Shown here in pieces: positions 56,377 through 64,000 of a DNA stretch of 64,000 bases. Origin of the DNA: a bacterium (lineage in GTDB: Bacteria > SAR324 > XYD2-FULL-50-16); NCBI GenBank assembly GCA_018829445.1, contig JAHJTV010000029.1:48933-112932 (forward strand), read 5' to 3'. Position numbers and translations under genes: made by a program. Position 1 is the first letter of the stretch. Each line of letters starts with the position of its first letter. The notes beneath the pieces are model-generated. The model was not told the origin of the DNA. It saw nothing but the letters and a program-made list of their open reading frames with translations, and did no database searches.

Positions 56377-57585
56377 ATGTCCACAAAAGACGTTGTAATT
56401 ATTGATGGTGTTAGAACTGCATTTGGTCGGATGGGTGGAACCATTCGTGATTTTTCCTGTTCCCAGCTGGGAGGTATCGCCTTAAAGGGACTAATTGATA
56501 AAACGGGAATAAGGGAAAAAGCCCATGTTGACAGTGTATTCGCAGGCTCGGCCACTCATTGTTCACAGGCGTTGAATCCAGCCCGTTTTATTTCACTGGC
56601 TGCCGGTCTTCCTTATGAAACATCGGCCTCTTATGTAGAGATGCAATGTGGTTCAGCCATTGATGCGATCAACCATGCCGCCTGGAAGATAAAGGCAAAT
56701 CAGGCGGATATTATAATAGCCGGGGGCATGGAATCCTATAGTCAAATGGCTGTTAAATTTTCAATGGCTACTCCACCCTATAAACTTCACCCTCCCATGC
56801 CGATTCTGAGCACCCTGTCGCCGGTTCCCGAAGATGCAATCGGAATGGGGCAGACCGCTGAAAATCTTCAGGTACAGTATGATATCCCAAGGGAAGCTGC
56901 GGATGAATTTGCCTTTAACAGTCAGATGCGGGCGAAGGCAGCCATGGAAGCAGGCTATCTTGAAGAGGAGATTGTTCCGGTCACTATTGCCGGGACCAGA
57001 AAGACTCCAGAAGTGAAATTTGATACGGATGAGCATCCCAGATCAACCACTACGCTTGAAGGTTTGGCCAAACTTAGACCGGCATTCAAAATAGATGGTA
57101 CCGTAACCGCCGGAAATTCTTCCGGTCAAAATGACGGAGCTGGCTTTGTACTGATTATGAGTGCCGAGAAAGCCAAGGAGTTGGGTTACACTCCCATGGC
57201 CAGATGGGTATCTGGTGCAGATTACGGCTGCGATCCCAAAATTATGGGAATCGGCCCCGCCTATGCAGTTCCCATGGCTCTGAAACGCGCTGAATTGACT
57301 GTATCCCAGGTGGATGTTTTTGAATGTAACGAAGCATTTGCGGTGCAAAATCTGGCCGTTATCAAAGAGATTGAAAACCAGACCGGAGAGACCATTAATC
57401 GGGACAAATGGAATCCCATGGGGGGAGCAATAGCCTTCGGTCATCCCAATGGGGCATCCGGTGCCAGGATATGCATCTTTGCCATGAAACACCTGATTCG
57501 ATCCGGTGGAAGGTATGGCGTTTTCAGCTCTTGTTGCGGTGGCGGTCTTGGAGTCGCAACCGTCATTGAGAACCTGCAGATTTAA
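56377..57585 (+). CDS. Thiolase (acetyl-CoA C-acyltransferase)
   Basis: A 402-residue thiolase. The ATG at 56377 follows AAAGGAG; the longer frame to 56272 is leader. Nucleophilic Cys is in YVEMQCGSAIDA (about residue 90), NEAFAVQNLA carries the conserved NEAF, GGAIAFGHPNGASGAR the catalytic His, and SSCCGGGLGVA the second Cys. The HPNGASG form has Asn in place of the usual Leu/Ile/Thr, a small variation. It cleaves or forms 3-oxoacyl-CoA. First gene of an operon with CoA-transferase subunits and a transporter. Confidence 0.92.
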   Translation: MSTKDVVIIDGVRTAFGRMGGTIRDFSCSQLGGIALKGLIDKTGIREKAHVDSVFAGSATHCSQALNPARFISLAAGLPYETSASYVEMQCGSAIDAINHAAWKIKANQADIIIAGGMESYSQMAVKFSMATPPYKLHPPMPILSTLSPVPEDAIGMGQTAENLQVQYDIPREAADEFAFNSQMRAKAAMEAGYLEEEIVPVTIAGTRKTPEVKFDTDEHPRSTTTLEGLAKLRPAFKIDGTVTAGNSSGQNDGAGFVLIMSAEKAKELGYTPMARWVSGADYGCDPKIMGIGPAYAVPMALKRAELTVSQVDVFECNEAFAVQNLAVIKEIENQTGETINRDKWNPMGGAIAFGHPNGASGARICIFAMKHLIRSGGRYGVFSSCCGGGLGVATVIENLQI

Positions 57586-57643
57586 GGGATAAATCCAGGG
57601 ATACTTTATTTTCGCTCTAAATCAGAAAGCCGGGAGGAGATGC

Positions 57644-58696
57644 TTGAACATGAAACAACCAATCAACAAGGTAATGAGCGCCAAGGAAGCCATCAATAGA
57701 TTTGTCAAGGATGGCGACGAGCTCATCATAGGAAATTATACATTGTGCACCTGTGTGGAACTCGTCTGTGAAATAATCCGTCAGGGACAAAAAAATCTAA
57801 CTCTTTACTCCCAGTCGGGAATTTTGGATGTGGAGATGCTGGTAGAAGCCGGGTTGGTCGATAGACTGATTACGACGTATGTCATGCGTTCGGGAGGAAA
57901 GGATGGCGGATCTGCCGTTGAACGCAGAATCCAGAATGGATCGTTGGAGCTGGAGGATTACACCAATTTTAATTACAATGCCCGCCTGGTTGCAGGTATG
58001 CATGGCTTTTCCTTTATGCAGGTGTTTGAAGGAATTATCGCAACCGATCTTTTCAAAAAACGTGGTTTCATGGGGGAGGATAAGTATCGAATTATTAAAT
58101 GCCCCTATAGCGGAAAAGATATCCTGACAGTTCCGGCCGCCAATCCCGATGTTTGCATCGTTCATGTTCCCAGAGCAGATAAATTCGGGAACGCTCAATA
58201 TTGGGGCGCTATGGGAAGTGTTGCGGCAGCGGCTCTTGCCAGCAAAAGGATCATTGTGTCCTGTGAAGAGATCGTGGAGCATGATGTGATTCAATCCAGT
58301 CCTCACAACACAATCATCCCTGCGTTTAGAACCGACGCCGTGGTTGAGATTCCCTGGGGAGCGCATCCCACGGAAGTGGTTGGTTATTACAACCTGGATC
58401 GTTTCGCCTACGGTATGTTTCAGATGGCTGCCACTTCCGAAGAAGGCTTAAAAAAGTGGATTGATGAATGGGTTCATAAAAGCAAGGATAGAAATGGCTA
58501 TATGGATCACTATACACAGACGTTTGGGACAAACCGACTTAACAGGCTCAAGGCAAAACCCTACTATTCTGCTCCGGTAAACTATGGTTCTGCGTTCACC
58601 TCTTCCTGGGATGAAGAGGGTAAGGAGAGATATATGGGGGTGACCCGTCAGGAATTGGAAACCATTATGGAAGAGAGGGGGTTGTTTTATGAATAG
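57644..58696 (+). CDS. CoA-transferase subunit A (GctA/IpdA-like)
   Basis: A 350-residue CoA-transferase family I alpha-type subunit. It begins with TTG at 57644 or ATG at 57650, behind GGGAGGAG. Segments VKDGDELIIGNYTLCTCVEL, GMHGFSFMQVFEG and VPAANPDVCIVHVPRADKFG match glutaconate-CoA-transferase-like A subunits. It overlaps the B subunit by 8 bases. With the thiolase it suggests activation and cleavage of a 3-oxo or dicarboxylic acid. Confidence 0.86.
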   Translation: MNMKQPINKVMSAKEAINRFVKDGDELIIGNYTLCTCVELVCEIIRQGQKNLTLYSQSGILDVEMLVEAGLVDRLITTYVMRSGGKDGGSAVERRIQNGSLELEDYTNFNYNARLVAGMHGFSFMQVFEGIIATDLFKKRGFMGEDKYRIIKCPYSGKDILTVPAANPDVCIVHVPRADKFGNAQYWGAMGSVAAAALASKRIIVSCEEIVEHDVIQSSPHNTIIPAFRTDAVVEIPWGAHPTEVVGYYNLDRFAYGMFQMAATSEEGLKKWIDEWVHKSKDRNGYMDHYTQTFGTNRLNRLKAKPYYSAPVNYGSAFTSSWDEEGKERYMGVTRQELETIMEERGLFYE

Positions 58697-59519
58697 GCAC
58701 TATACCTTAAGTGAGTTATTGATCATCGCCACGGCCAGGGAGATCAAAAATGATGAGAATGTAATATTGGGAGTTGGATTGCCGACAACAGCCGGAGCTT
58801 TGGCAAAAGCGCTGCATGCGCCGAATGCCAATCTGATGATGGAATCAGGAATCATAGATTTTACTCCCCTGGTACAACCCAATCATATTGCCGATGCCAT
58901 GAGCTGTCGCGGTTTCTCTTATTCAACGGATCTGTTTACTTCATTTACCATGACCTATCGGGGATTTGTCGATGTCTGTTTTTTGGGTGTGGGACAGGTG
59001 GATAAGTTTGGGAATCTAAACACAACCGTTATTGGCGACTATTATAAGCCCACTATTCGTTTGCCGGGCTCCGGGGGCGCTGCTGATTTTATCTCCTATG
59101 CCAAACGGACCGTGTTGACCATGCGTGGTGGTGAATTTGTAGAAAAACTGGATTATGTTACCTCTCCAGGATATCTTGAAGGAGGTGACAGCAGGGACAA
59201 ATCCGGGCTTTTCCCGAAAGGAACAGGACCTTCACTTCTTATCAGCCAAAAAGGGATCTTTACTTTTGACGAAAAAACCAAAGAGTTGACTTTAGCTGAA
59301 ATTTATCCGGGTGTCTCCATTGATGATATCAAGCAGGATATCCCCTGGGATTTAAAAGTAGCGGCAGGTTTAAAGGAAACTGCACCCCCCAGTGAAGAAG
59401 AGATCAATTTTATTCGTGATTTTGCCCCCGCCGAAGCGGCGGGAAGGGCTCTGATGACCGAGTTGACAGCAACTGCCCTGTTTAAGGAACTTACAGAGAG
59501 GAGCAAACCGTCTGCATAG
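58689..59519 (+). CDS. CoA-transferase subunit B (GctB/IpdB-like)
   Basis: A 276-residue beta-type subunit. MMESGIIDF holds the likely catalytic glutamate; VDVCFLGVGQVDKFGNLN and GSGGAADFISYAKRTV are family features. Presence of the ESG glutamate favours real CoA-transferase activity rather than the IpdAB-type ring hydrolase use of the fold, but the two are hard to separate by eye. It overlaps the A subunit gene (translational coupling). Confidence 0.86.
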   Translation: MNRHYTLSELLIIATAREIKNDENVILGVGLPTTAGALAKALHAPNANLMMESGIIDFTPLVQPNHIADAMSCRGFSYSTDLFTSFTMTYRGFVDVCFLGVGQVDKFGNLNTTVIGDYYKPTIRLPGSGGAADFISYAKRTVLTMRGGEFVEKLDYVTSPGYLEGGDSRDKSGLFPKGTGPSLLISQKGIFTFDEKTKELTLAEIYPGVSIDDIKQDIPWDLKVAAGLKETAPPSEEEINFIRDFAPAEAAGRALMTELTATALFKELTERSKPSA

Positions 59520-59566
59520 TATACTCATATTGAATTTAAATGGATGGACATTAAAGGGGAGTATAG

Positions 59567-60982
59567 ATGAAAACCACAGATGACCTGCAAAGGACTTTAC
59601 CCTGGAAGGACAATATTGGATACTCCATGGGTAACCTGGGCTCCAATCTGATTTTTGCAATGATAACCTTCCATATGCTTTATTTTTATACGGATATCAT
59701 GGGAATATCAGCGGCAGCCGTCGGAGTTCTGTTTCTGGTTGCCAGAATTTGGGATGCAGTGAATGATCCTATTATGGGATCGATTGTGGATAAGACCCAC
59801 ACCCGCTGGGGTAAATTCAGACCTTTTATAATTGTTGGAATTGTGCCGTGTGCTATTGTTTATACCCTCACCTTCTATACTCCCGATTTAGGGCACACCG
59901 GAAAAGTCATTTGGGCATTTGCCACCTATATCCCCCTGGGCATGATAGTTACTTCCATCAATATTCCCTATCATGCCCAGACAACCATCATGTCAAAAAA
60001 TCCCATTGAGCGTACCGAAATCGGAACGGTTTCAAATATCACTGCATTGTTAGCCACCCTGGTGGTCGCTGCTGCCACTCTTCCTCTTATCGGCCTTTTT
60101 GCTACACCCCAAGCAGGATTTACCTGGATTACAGCGCTATATGGCACATTGATGATCGCCTGTTATACGATCACATTTATCGTTACCAAAAGGTATGACC
60201 TGCCTGCTTCAGAGAAACCTTTGGAGAGGACGGCAGCCAACTTCTTTACCCTGAAACAGAAGATCAGGGTGCTTACCCAAAATCGTCCCTTGATAGCCCT
60301 GATGTTCGGTTATCTCTTTTTTCAAATTGGTACGTCTATTACTGCTTCTACCGCCATCTATTTCTTCAAGTACTATTTGCGAATGGAATCACTCTATCCC
60401 CCATTTATGGGGTTATTCCTGATTATGATGACAACAGGCATGCTGATTGTTCCCAAGTTATCAAAAAAAATGGGTAAAAAGAAACTTTTTCAGATTTCAA
60501 ATTTACTGGCAACCTTCAGTTTGCTTGCCCCTATTGTTATCTTTCCCTTTATCCGTGCTAATGATACAAAGCAGCTTATATTCCTGGGAGGGCTTGCCGG
60601 AATAGTGGTTCTGTTTGGAGCGTTCTGGAATGGCCCGGTGGTGGCCCTGGTATGGGGGATGATCCCCGATACTGTGGAATATGCGGAACTGAAAGTGGGA
60701 ATTCGATCGGAAGGGCTCATATTCGCATTATTGAGCTTCATGATGAAAGCCGGATTGGCACTCGGAGGAGCGATAACCGGAGCGGTACTTATGATGATAG
60801 ACTATGTCCCGAATCAGGTTCAAAATGAAAAAACTCTTTTTGGATTGTTGATCCTGTGCAGTCTGCTGCCATTCGTTATCAGACTTATGACCAATATGGT
60901 GATGAAATATTACACCCTCAGCGAAGGAGAGTTCCAAAGGATAGTTGTTAAATTGGAGGAGCAAAGGACACTAGCCAATTAG
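59567..60982 (+). CDS. GPH-family cation symporter (MelB-like MFS transporter)
   Basis: A 471-residue protein with about twelve hydrophobic segments and an AAAGGGGA ribosome site. RIWDAVNDPIMGSIVDKTHTRWGKFRPF holds the paired Asp of the cation site and the family signature of glycoside-pentoside-hexuronide transporters. It is the last gene of the thiolase/CoA-transferase operon, so the substrate is probably an organic acid or sugar acid that feeds this pathway. Convergent with the EamA gene. Confidence 0.87.
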   Translation: MKTTDDLQRTLPWKDNIGYSMGNLGSNLIFAMITFHMLYFYTDIMGISAAAVGVLFLVARIWDAVNDPIMGSIVDKTHTRWGKFRPFIIVGIVPCAIVYTLTFYTPDLGHTGKVIWAFATYIPLGMIVTSINIPYHAQTTIMSKNPIERTEIGTVSNITALLATLVVAAATLPLIGLFATPQAGFTWITALYGTLMIACYTITFIVTKRYDLPASEKPLERTAANFFTLKQKIRVLTQNRPLIALMFGYLFFQIGTSITASTAIYFFKYYLRMESLYPPFMGLFLIMMTTGMLIVPKLSKKMGKKKLFQISNLLATFSLLAPIVIFPFIRANDTKQLIFLGGLAGIVVLFGAFWNGPVVALVWGMIPDTVEYAELKVGIRSEGLIFALLSFMMKAGLALGGAITGAVLMMIDYVPNQVQNEKTLFGLLILCSLLPFVIRLMTNMVMKYYTLSEGEFQRIVVKLEEQRTLAN

Positions 60983-61132
60983 AGAAAAAGCCAATGGGTT
61001 AGCTTATCATTGTTGTAAGGGGGATTAGAGTAACGGTCAGATTAATAACCTCCTTGTAATTTTAACCTCAGAGGAACCGGGAAATACAAAAGTGTTCATA
61101 GGGCAGCCCATTGCCCTAATCTTCCCATATCA

Positions 61133-62041
61133 TTACCCCAACCCGACAAGAATTAATCCCACAAACACTATAATAACACCCATTAATTTGGTTTTATGAG
61201 CCGGTTCCTTCAAAATGAATATCCCCATAAGAGTACCGACAATAATGCTGAATTGACGAAACGTGACGACGTAGCTGATGTCGTTAACAAAAGCCATGGA
61301 GGTTAAAACCAGGATGTAGGTCATTCGTACGACCAATCCGGTAAGAAAGGCTTTTCTTTTTTTCCGTCCAATGACTTCAGCAAAAAGCCTTCGTTCATTT
61401 TGTCTTATCAGTATTAAGGCTCCCATTATCAGTGAGGTGGTAAAGCCCTGTAATCCAATATAAATCAATGAACTCTGAAACGGATTTAAAAAACTACCCG
61501 GCATATTTCTCAAGATCTCCAGGGATGCATCATCCACAATGGAGTATCCGGCAGTACCACAGGCTGCCATCAGAGCAAGTAGGCAGGTTGGGGTGATATA
61601 TCTTTTTAAACTGAAATCTGATAACCGGGTAAGAGGAATTAAAAAACATCCGACCACAACCAGCACAATACCATAAATACTATGGGCGCTTATCTGATCA
61701 CCATTACCCCGGAGAAAGGATACTGCCATAACCAGAAGTACTGGTGCGGAACGAGCAAGAGGATAGGCTACTGACAAATCGCCGAATCGGTAAGCACCAG
61801 CCAAACCGATATAATAGATCGCCATAAAAAACCCTGTTGCCAACAGCAAACCAAATACTTCAATGGGAAAATTTCCTATTATATTGGCATAATACACAAT
61901 AACAGGGACAAATATGAGATCGCCTAACAAGTTGGATGTCAGAAAAAAAGACGCCGAAGGATATTCCCGTTTGCTAACAAAGTTCCAGGCTGCGTGTGTG
62001 GTAGAAGAGATAACGAGGAGGAAAATCGCAATTAATGACAT
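61133..62041 (-). CDS. EamA/DMT-superfamily permease
   Basis: About 302 residues and ten hydrophobic segments. The N-terminus after the chosen start reads MSLIAIFLLVISSTTHAAWNF, the common start of EamA-type proteins; the frame is open 26 codons further to 62119 and the start is uncertain. RFGDLSVAYPLARSAPVLLV and IFILKEPAHKTKLMGVIIV are typical repeats of the two EamA halves. Substrate unknown; many export amino acids or metabolites. Confidence 0.82.
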   Translation of the reverse strand: MSLIAIFLLVISSTTHAAWNFVSKREYPSASFFLTSNLLGDLIFVPVIVYYANIIGNFPIEVFGLLLATGFFMAIYYIGLAGAYRFGDLSVAYPLARSAPVLLVMAVSFLRGNGDQISAHSIYGIVLVVVGCFLIPLTRLSDFSLKRYITPTCLLALMAACGTAGYSIVDDASLEILRNMPGSFLNPFQSSLIYIGLQGFTTSLIMGALILIRQNERRLFAEVIGRKKRKAFLTGLVVRMTYILVLTSMAFVNDISYVVTFRQFSIIVGTLMGIFILKEPAHKTKLMGVIIVFVGLILVGLG

Positions 62042-62119
62042 GGGAATAACTAAAAAGTAGACCTGTAATGTGCCGTAAGAACCGATCCCGTTCTTCATGA
62101 ACAAGATCTTCAGGATCAT

Positions 62120-62620
62120 TTATTCTACCTGTGAAAGCAACTAATTTCCTCAATAACCGGGTGTTTTTTTGTTTTAAGTTGTGATCTTCCAAAATCAACT
62201 ATCAGAAAAAGCAAAAACCCGTTAGCTCTTTTTGAATAAAGGGAATTTAATTTGGTTTCGACCACTTTGATGTTCTCAGCGAACTCTTGAGATATCCCTT
62301 TCCTTTCCTCCAAAAATAGAGATCTGCGGTGTTCAACGGGGGCTGGCTATCCGATGAAATGGTCAAAGCTGATTGGTGGTTTTTGTTTTTTCTTCAAATA
62401 CATCAGTCTCTGTCAAATCATTGCGCCTCTTACAGCAATATCAGAAAAACGTCCGCTATCGCTGGTCCTGCATTCCTATTTATGGCACCTCCCGACTATT
62501 TGATTCCTGCATCGACGGTATTTTAAAATGGTTTTTCTACCGATGAGGGTGTACTGATAAACCTTCAGCCGGACAGTCCGAAACTGAAATGCCCGGTCAC
62601 AAATCAGCCGGTCGCCTTTT
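62120..62620. other. Intergenic region
   Basis: About 500 bases. Short frames at 62125-62313 and 62329-62526 have no ribosome sites or family features. Nothing else recognised. Confidence 0.3.
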
Positions 62621-63097
62621 TCATTCTGATGATTCCACTTTCATGTCCTTTTTATTGAGCGCGTCATTGAATTGGAACAGATGAGCGACATAGCTACGGG
62701 CCAAAGGGGGTGGAAACTGCCATTGCCGGATTTTACCGATCATACACTCTCCCAAGAACGGATCTGAAAACTGGCTGAATACCACCTCAGGGTTTTGTGG
62801 TCTTCCATCCCGGTCAATCTGCCAGTCCAGTTTGATGTTGCCTTCCCTTATCTCCGGATTTCTCGTAAGAAAAGCCTTATAACAGGCCTTCAGGTCCACG
62901 CTGCCCTTAATGATTCGGTTCTTGACCGGTCCGGCGATATAGGGGTCTCCTTCCTTTCCATGGTCTGTTTTTTGACCGATACGGGCGATGCGCTGCCTCA
63001 GCAGCTGATTTTCCTCGCTGAGCTGATACCACCCGACCGCCATCATCCCCAAAATGACAAGCGCCATTACCAGGATGATATAATTAAATTTGTTCAT
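62621..63097 (-). CDS. AgmX/PglI C-terminal-domain-like membrane protein
   Basis: A 158-residue protein with an N-terminal membrane anchor (YIILVMALVILGMMAVGWY), a short coiled coil (QLSEENQLLRQRIARI) and a C-terminal domain with ACYKAFLTRNPEIREGNIKL, GRPQNPEVVFS and ECMIGKIRQWQFPPP. The paired Cys and the final W-x-FP-x-P match the AgmX/PglI C-terminal (TonB-like) domain known from myxobacterial gliding proteins and other envelope proteins. Lies downstream of the FG-GAP gene on the same strand. Confidence 0.75.
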   Translation of the reverse strand: MNKFNYIILVMALVILGMMAVGWYQLSEENQLLRQRIARIGQKTDHGKEGDPYIAGPVKNRIIKGSVDLKACYKAFLTRNPEIREGNIKLDWQIDRDGRPQNPEVVFSQFSDPFLGECMIGKIRQWQFPPPLARSYVAHLFQFNDALNKKDMKVESSE

Positions 63098-63189
63098 GTT
63101 GTTTTTCTCAATAATTTGTTTAAGCGAATCCGGAAATGCAGCCCGCTATCGCACCGTTTTTCAGGATCACTATTTAGCGGGTATAGATC

Positions 63190-64000
63190 TTAATATTTAA
63201 AGACATAGGCCGCGCCACTCTCACTGGCCATACCGACATCAGTGATCGACCCGTTATCGGTGTTGTCGATGGCGGCGCTGCTGTTGTCTTCATAGTGAGC
63301 ACCCACCACAATCAGCCCCCCACTAACTGCCACGGATCTTCCAAAAGCGTCACTGACCCCGGTATTGGAAGCTTTGAGATAGGCGTCCTGCACCCAGTTT
63401 CCGCCATCCTTCTTAAAGACATAGGCTGCACCACTTTGGCTGGCCGTACCGGCATCAGTGATTGACCCGTTATCGGTATTGTCTATGGCGGTGCTGCTGT
63501 TGGCTTCTTGTAAAGCCCCCACTACGATCAGCTCTCCGCTGATCGCCACCGAATTTCCGAACCAGTCGCTGTCACCGGCATTGGAAGCTTTGAGATAGGC
63601 GTCCTGCACCCAGTTTCCGCCATCCTTCTTAAAGACATAGGCCGCGCCACTTTGGCTGGTCGTACCGGCATCAGTGATCGACCCGTTATCGGAGTTATCG
63701 ATGGCAGTGCTGCTGTTGCCTTCACCGCGACCTCCCACCACAATCAGCCCCTCGCTAACCGCCACCGAATTTCCGAAAAAGTCATCGGCCTCGGCATTGG
63801 AAGCTTTGAGATAGGCGTCCTGCACCCAGTTTTCGCCATCCTTCTTAAAGACATAGGCTGCGCCGCTGTTGCTTGCTGTACCGGCATCAGTGATCGATCC
63901 GTTATCGGAGTTATCGATGGCAGTGCTGCTGTTGTCTTCAAGGTAAGTTCCCACCACGATCAGCTCGCCGCTGATCGCTACCGAATATCCGAAGTTGTCA
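63190..64000 (-). CDS. FG-GAP-like beta-propeller protein, C-terminal part (runs off window)
   Basis: The open frame continues past the right edge on the minus strand, so this is the last 270 residues of a larger, probably exported, protein. It consists of 72-residue repeats containing DAFGRSVAVSGGLIVVGA, SGAAYVFKKDG and NWVQDAYLKASN, the FG-GAP/integrin-alpha-like pattern of beta-propeller surface proteins. Each repeat has the insertion SSTAIDNTDNGSITDAG. The final unit ends SGAAYVFKY. Confidence 0.85.
   Translation of the reverse strand, partial: DNFGYSVAISGELIVVGTYLEDNSSTAIDNSDNGSITDAGTASNSGAAYVFKKDGENWVQDAYLKASNAEADDFFGNSVAVSEGLIVVGGRGEGNSSTAIDNSDNGSITDAGTTSQSGAAYVFKKDGGNWVQDAYLKASNAGDSDWFGNSVAISGELIVVGALQEANSSTAIDNTDNGSITDAGTASQSGAAYVFKKDGGNWVQDAYLKASNTGVSDAFGRSVAVSGGLIVVGAHYEDNSSAAIDNTDNGSITDVGMASESGAAYVFKY
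63199..64000 (-). repeat. 216-bp tandem coding repeats
   Basis: The word AAAGACATAGGC recurs at 63199, 63415, 63631 and 63847, exactly 216 bp apart, and long stretches between copies are nearly identical at the DNA level. The array continues beyond the window. Low divergence suggests recent duplication or gene conversion. Confidence 0.9.

Noticed and set aside
57797..58366. 189-codon minus-strand frame opposite the CoA-transferase A gene
   Set aside because: Shadow of a well supported gene with clear family motifs.
62329..62526. 65-codon plus-strand frame near the EamA gene
   Set aside because: No ribosome site and no family features.
1..64000. CRISPR arrays, rRNA, tRNA, IS transposases or phage genes
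   Set aside because: Looked for direct-repeat arrays, tRNA-like cloverleaf ends and transposase or integrase motifs by eye; none was seen. The only long direct repeats are coding (FG-GAP gene).

Overview
The window is AT-rich bacterial chromosome from a Gram-negative organism. Supporting signs are Tat and lipoprotein signals, outer-surface lipoproteins, ArnB/ArnC/ArnT-like envelope genes, and several multi-cluster Fe-S proteins with a molybdenum enzyme. The style of the proteome (DMSO-reductase-type respiration, 7TMR-DISM sensor kinases, paired CoA-transferase subunits, ArsP-type permease with CcdA and thioredoxins) suggests a facultative or anaerobic member of the Desulfobacterota or the SAR324 group. 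That placement is inference; no rRNA, tRNA or other phylogenetic marker was seen.

Left part (1-17.5 kb). A FadN-like beta-oxidation gene runs off the left edge. A molybdopterin oxidoreductase operon follows (1800-8196): DmsA/PsrA-like catalytic subunit with Tat signal, four-cluster ferredoxin, DmsC-like membrane anchor, TorD-like chaperone, NapG-like and NapH-like ferredoxins. A convergent sigma-54 activator (8258-9868) lies beside it. A 14-bp palindrome (TGTCA-N4-TGACA type) occurs twice upstream of the operon and once upstream of the activator, and a good -24/-12 sigma-54 promoter lies at 1609-1624, so the circuit can be read from the sequence. A membrane ferric-reductase-like domain fused to a diheme cytochrome c (10197-11405) and a tiny lipoprotein (11533-11703) follow. 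On the minus strand, 17465 down to 12010 holds an ArsR regulator, ArsP-type permease, two small thioredoxin-like proteins, a DGC-domain protein, a carboxymuconolactone-decarboxylase-like protein, a membrane thioredoxin and CcdA. This looks like a thiol or metalloid redox cluster.

Middle part (17.7-31.7 kb) is accessory in character. A co-directional minus-strand series carries an HTH protein, an AbiEii-like nucleotidyltransferase, a 1747-residue exonuclease-RecQ-UvrD fusion and a PemK/MazF-like protein. It is followed by a broken radical SAM gene, a TPR-like protein, a Schlafen/AlbA_2 ATPase-regulator, a bile-acid-symporter-family transporter and an SMC/ABC-like ATPase.

Right part. 31.8-35.6 kb holds an envelope-sugar trio (GT-C transferase, GT2 polyprenyl-phosphate transferase, PLP aminotransferase). 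36.2-45.1 kb holds a decayed Gfo/Idh gene, two tandem saccharopine-dehydrogenase paralogues behind a near-consensus sigma-70 promoter, an orphan oligopeptide-type binding protein, a class III aminotransferase, an Lrp/AsnC regulator and folD, suggesting amino-acid metabolism. 45.4-54.8 kb holds two large DISM-type sensor kinases around a NosD-like lipoprotein. 55.2-61 kb holds a TetR regulator divergent from a thiolase, CoA-transferase A/B and GPH-family transporter operon, with matching candidate operators. The right end holds an EamA permease, an AgmX/PglI-like protein and a protein with 216-bp tandem FG-GAP-like repeats running off the edge.

The most promising places for something undescribed are the sigma-54-controlled Dms/Nap hybrid respiratory module with its CX3CH diheme partner, and the HTH/nucleotidyltransferase/exonuclease-RecQ-UvrD/PemK series.
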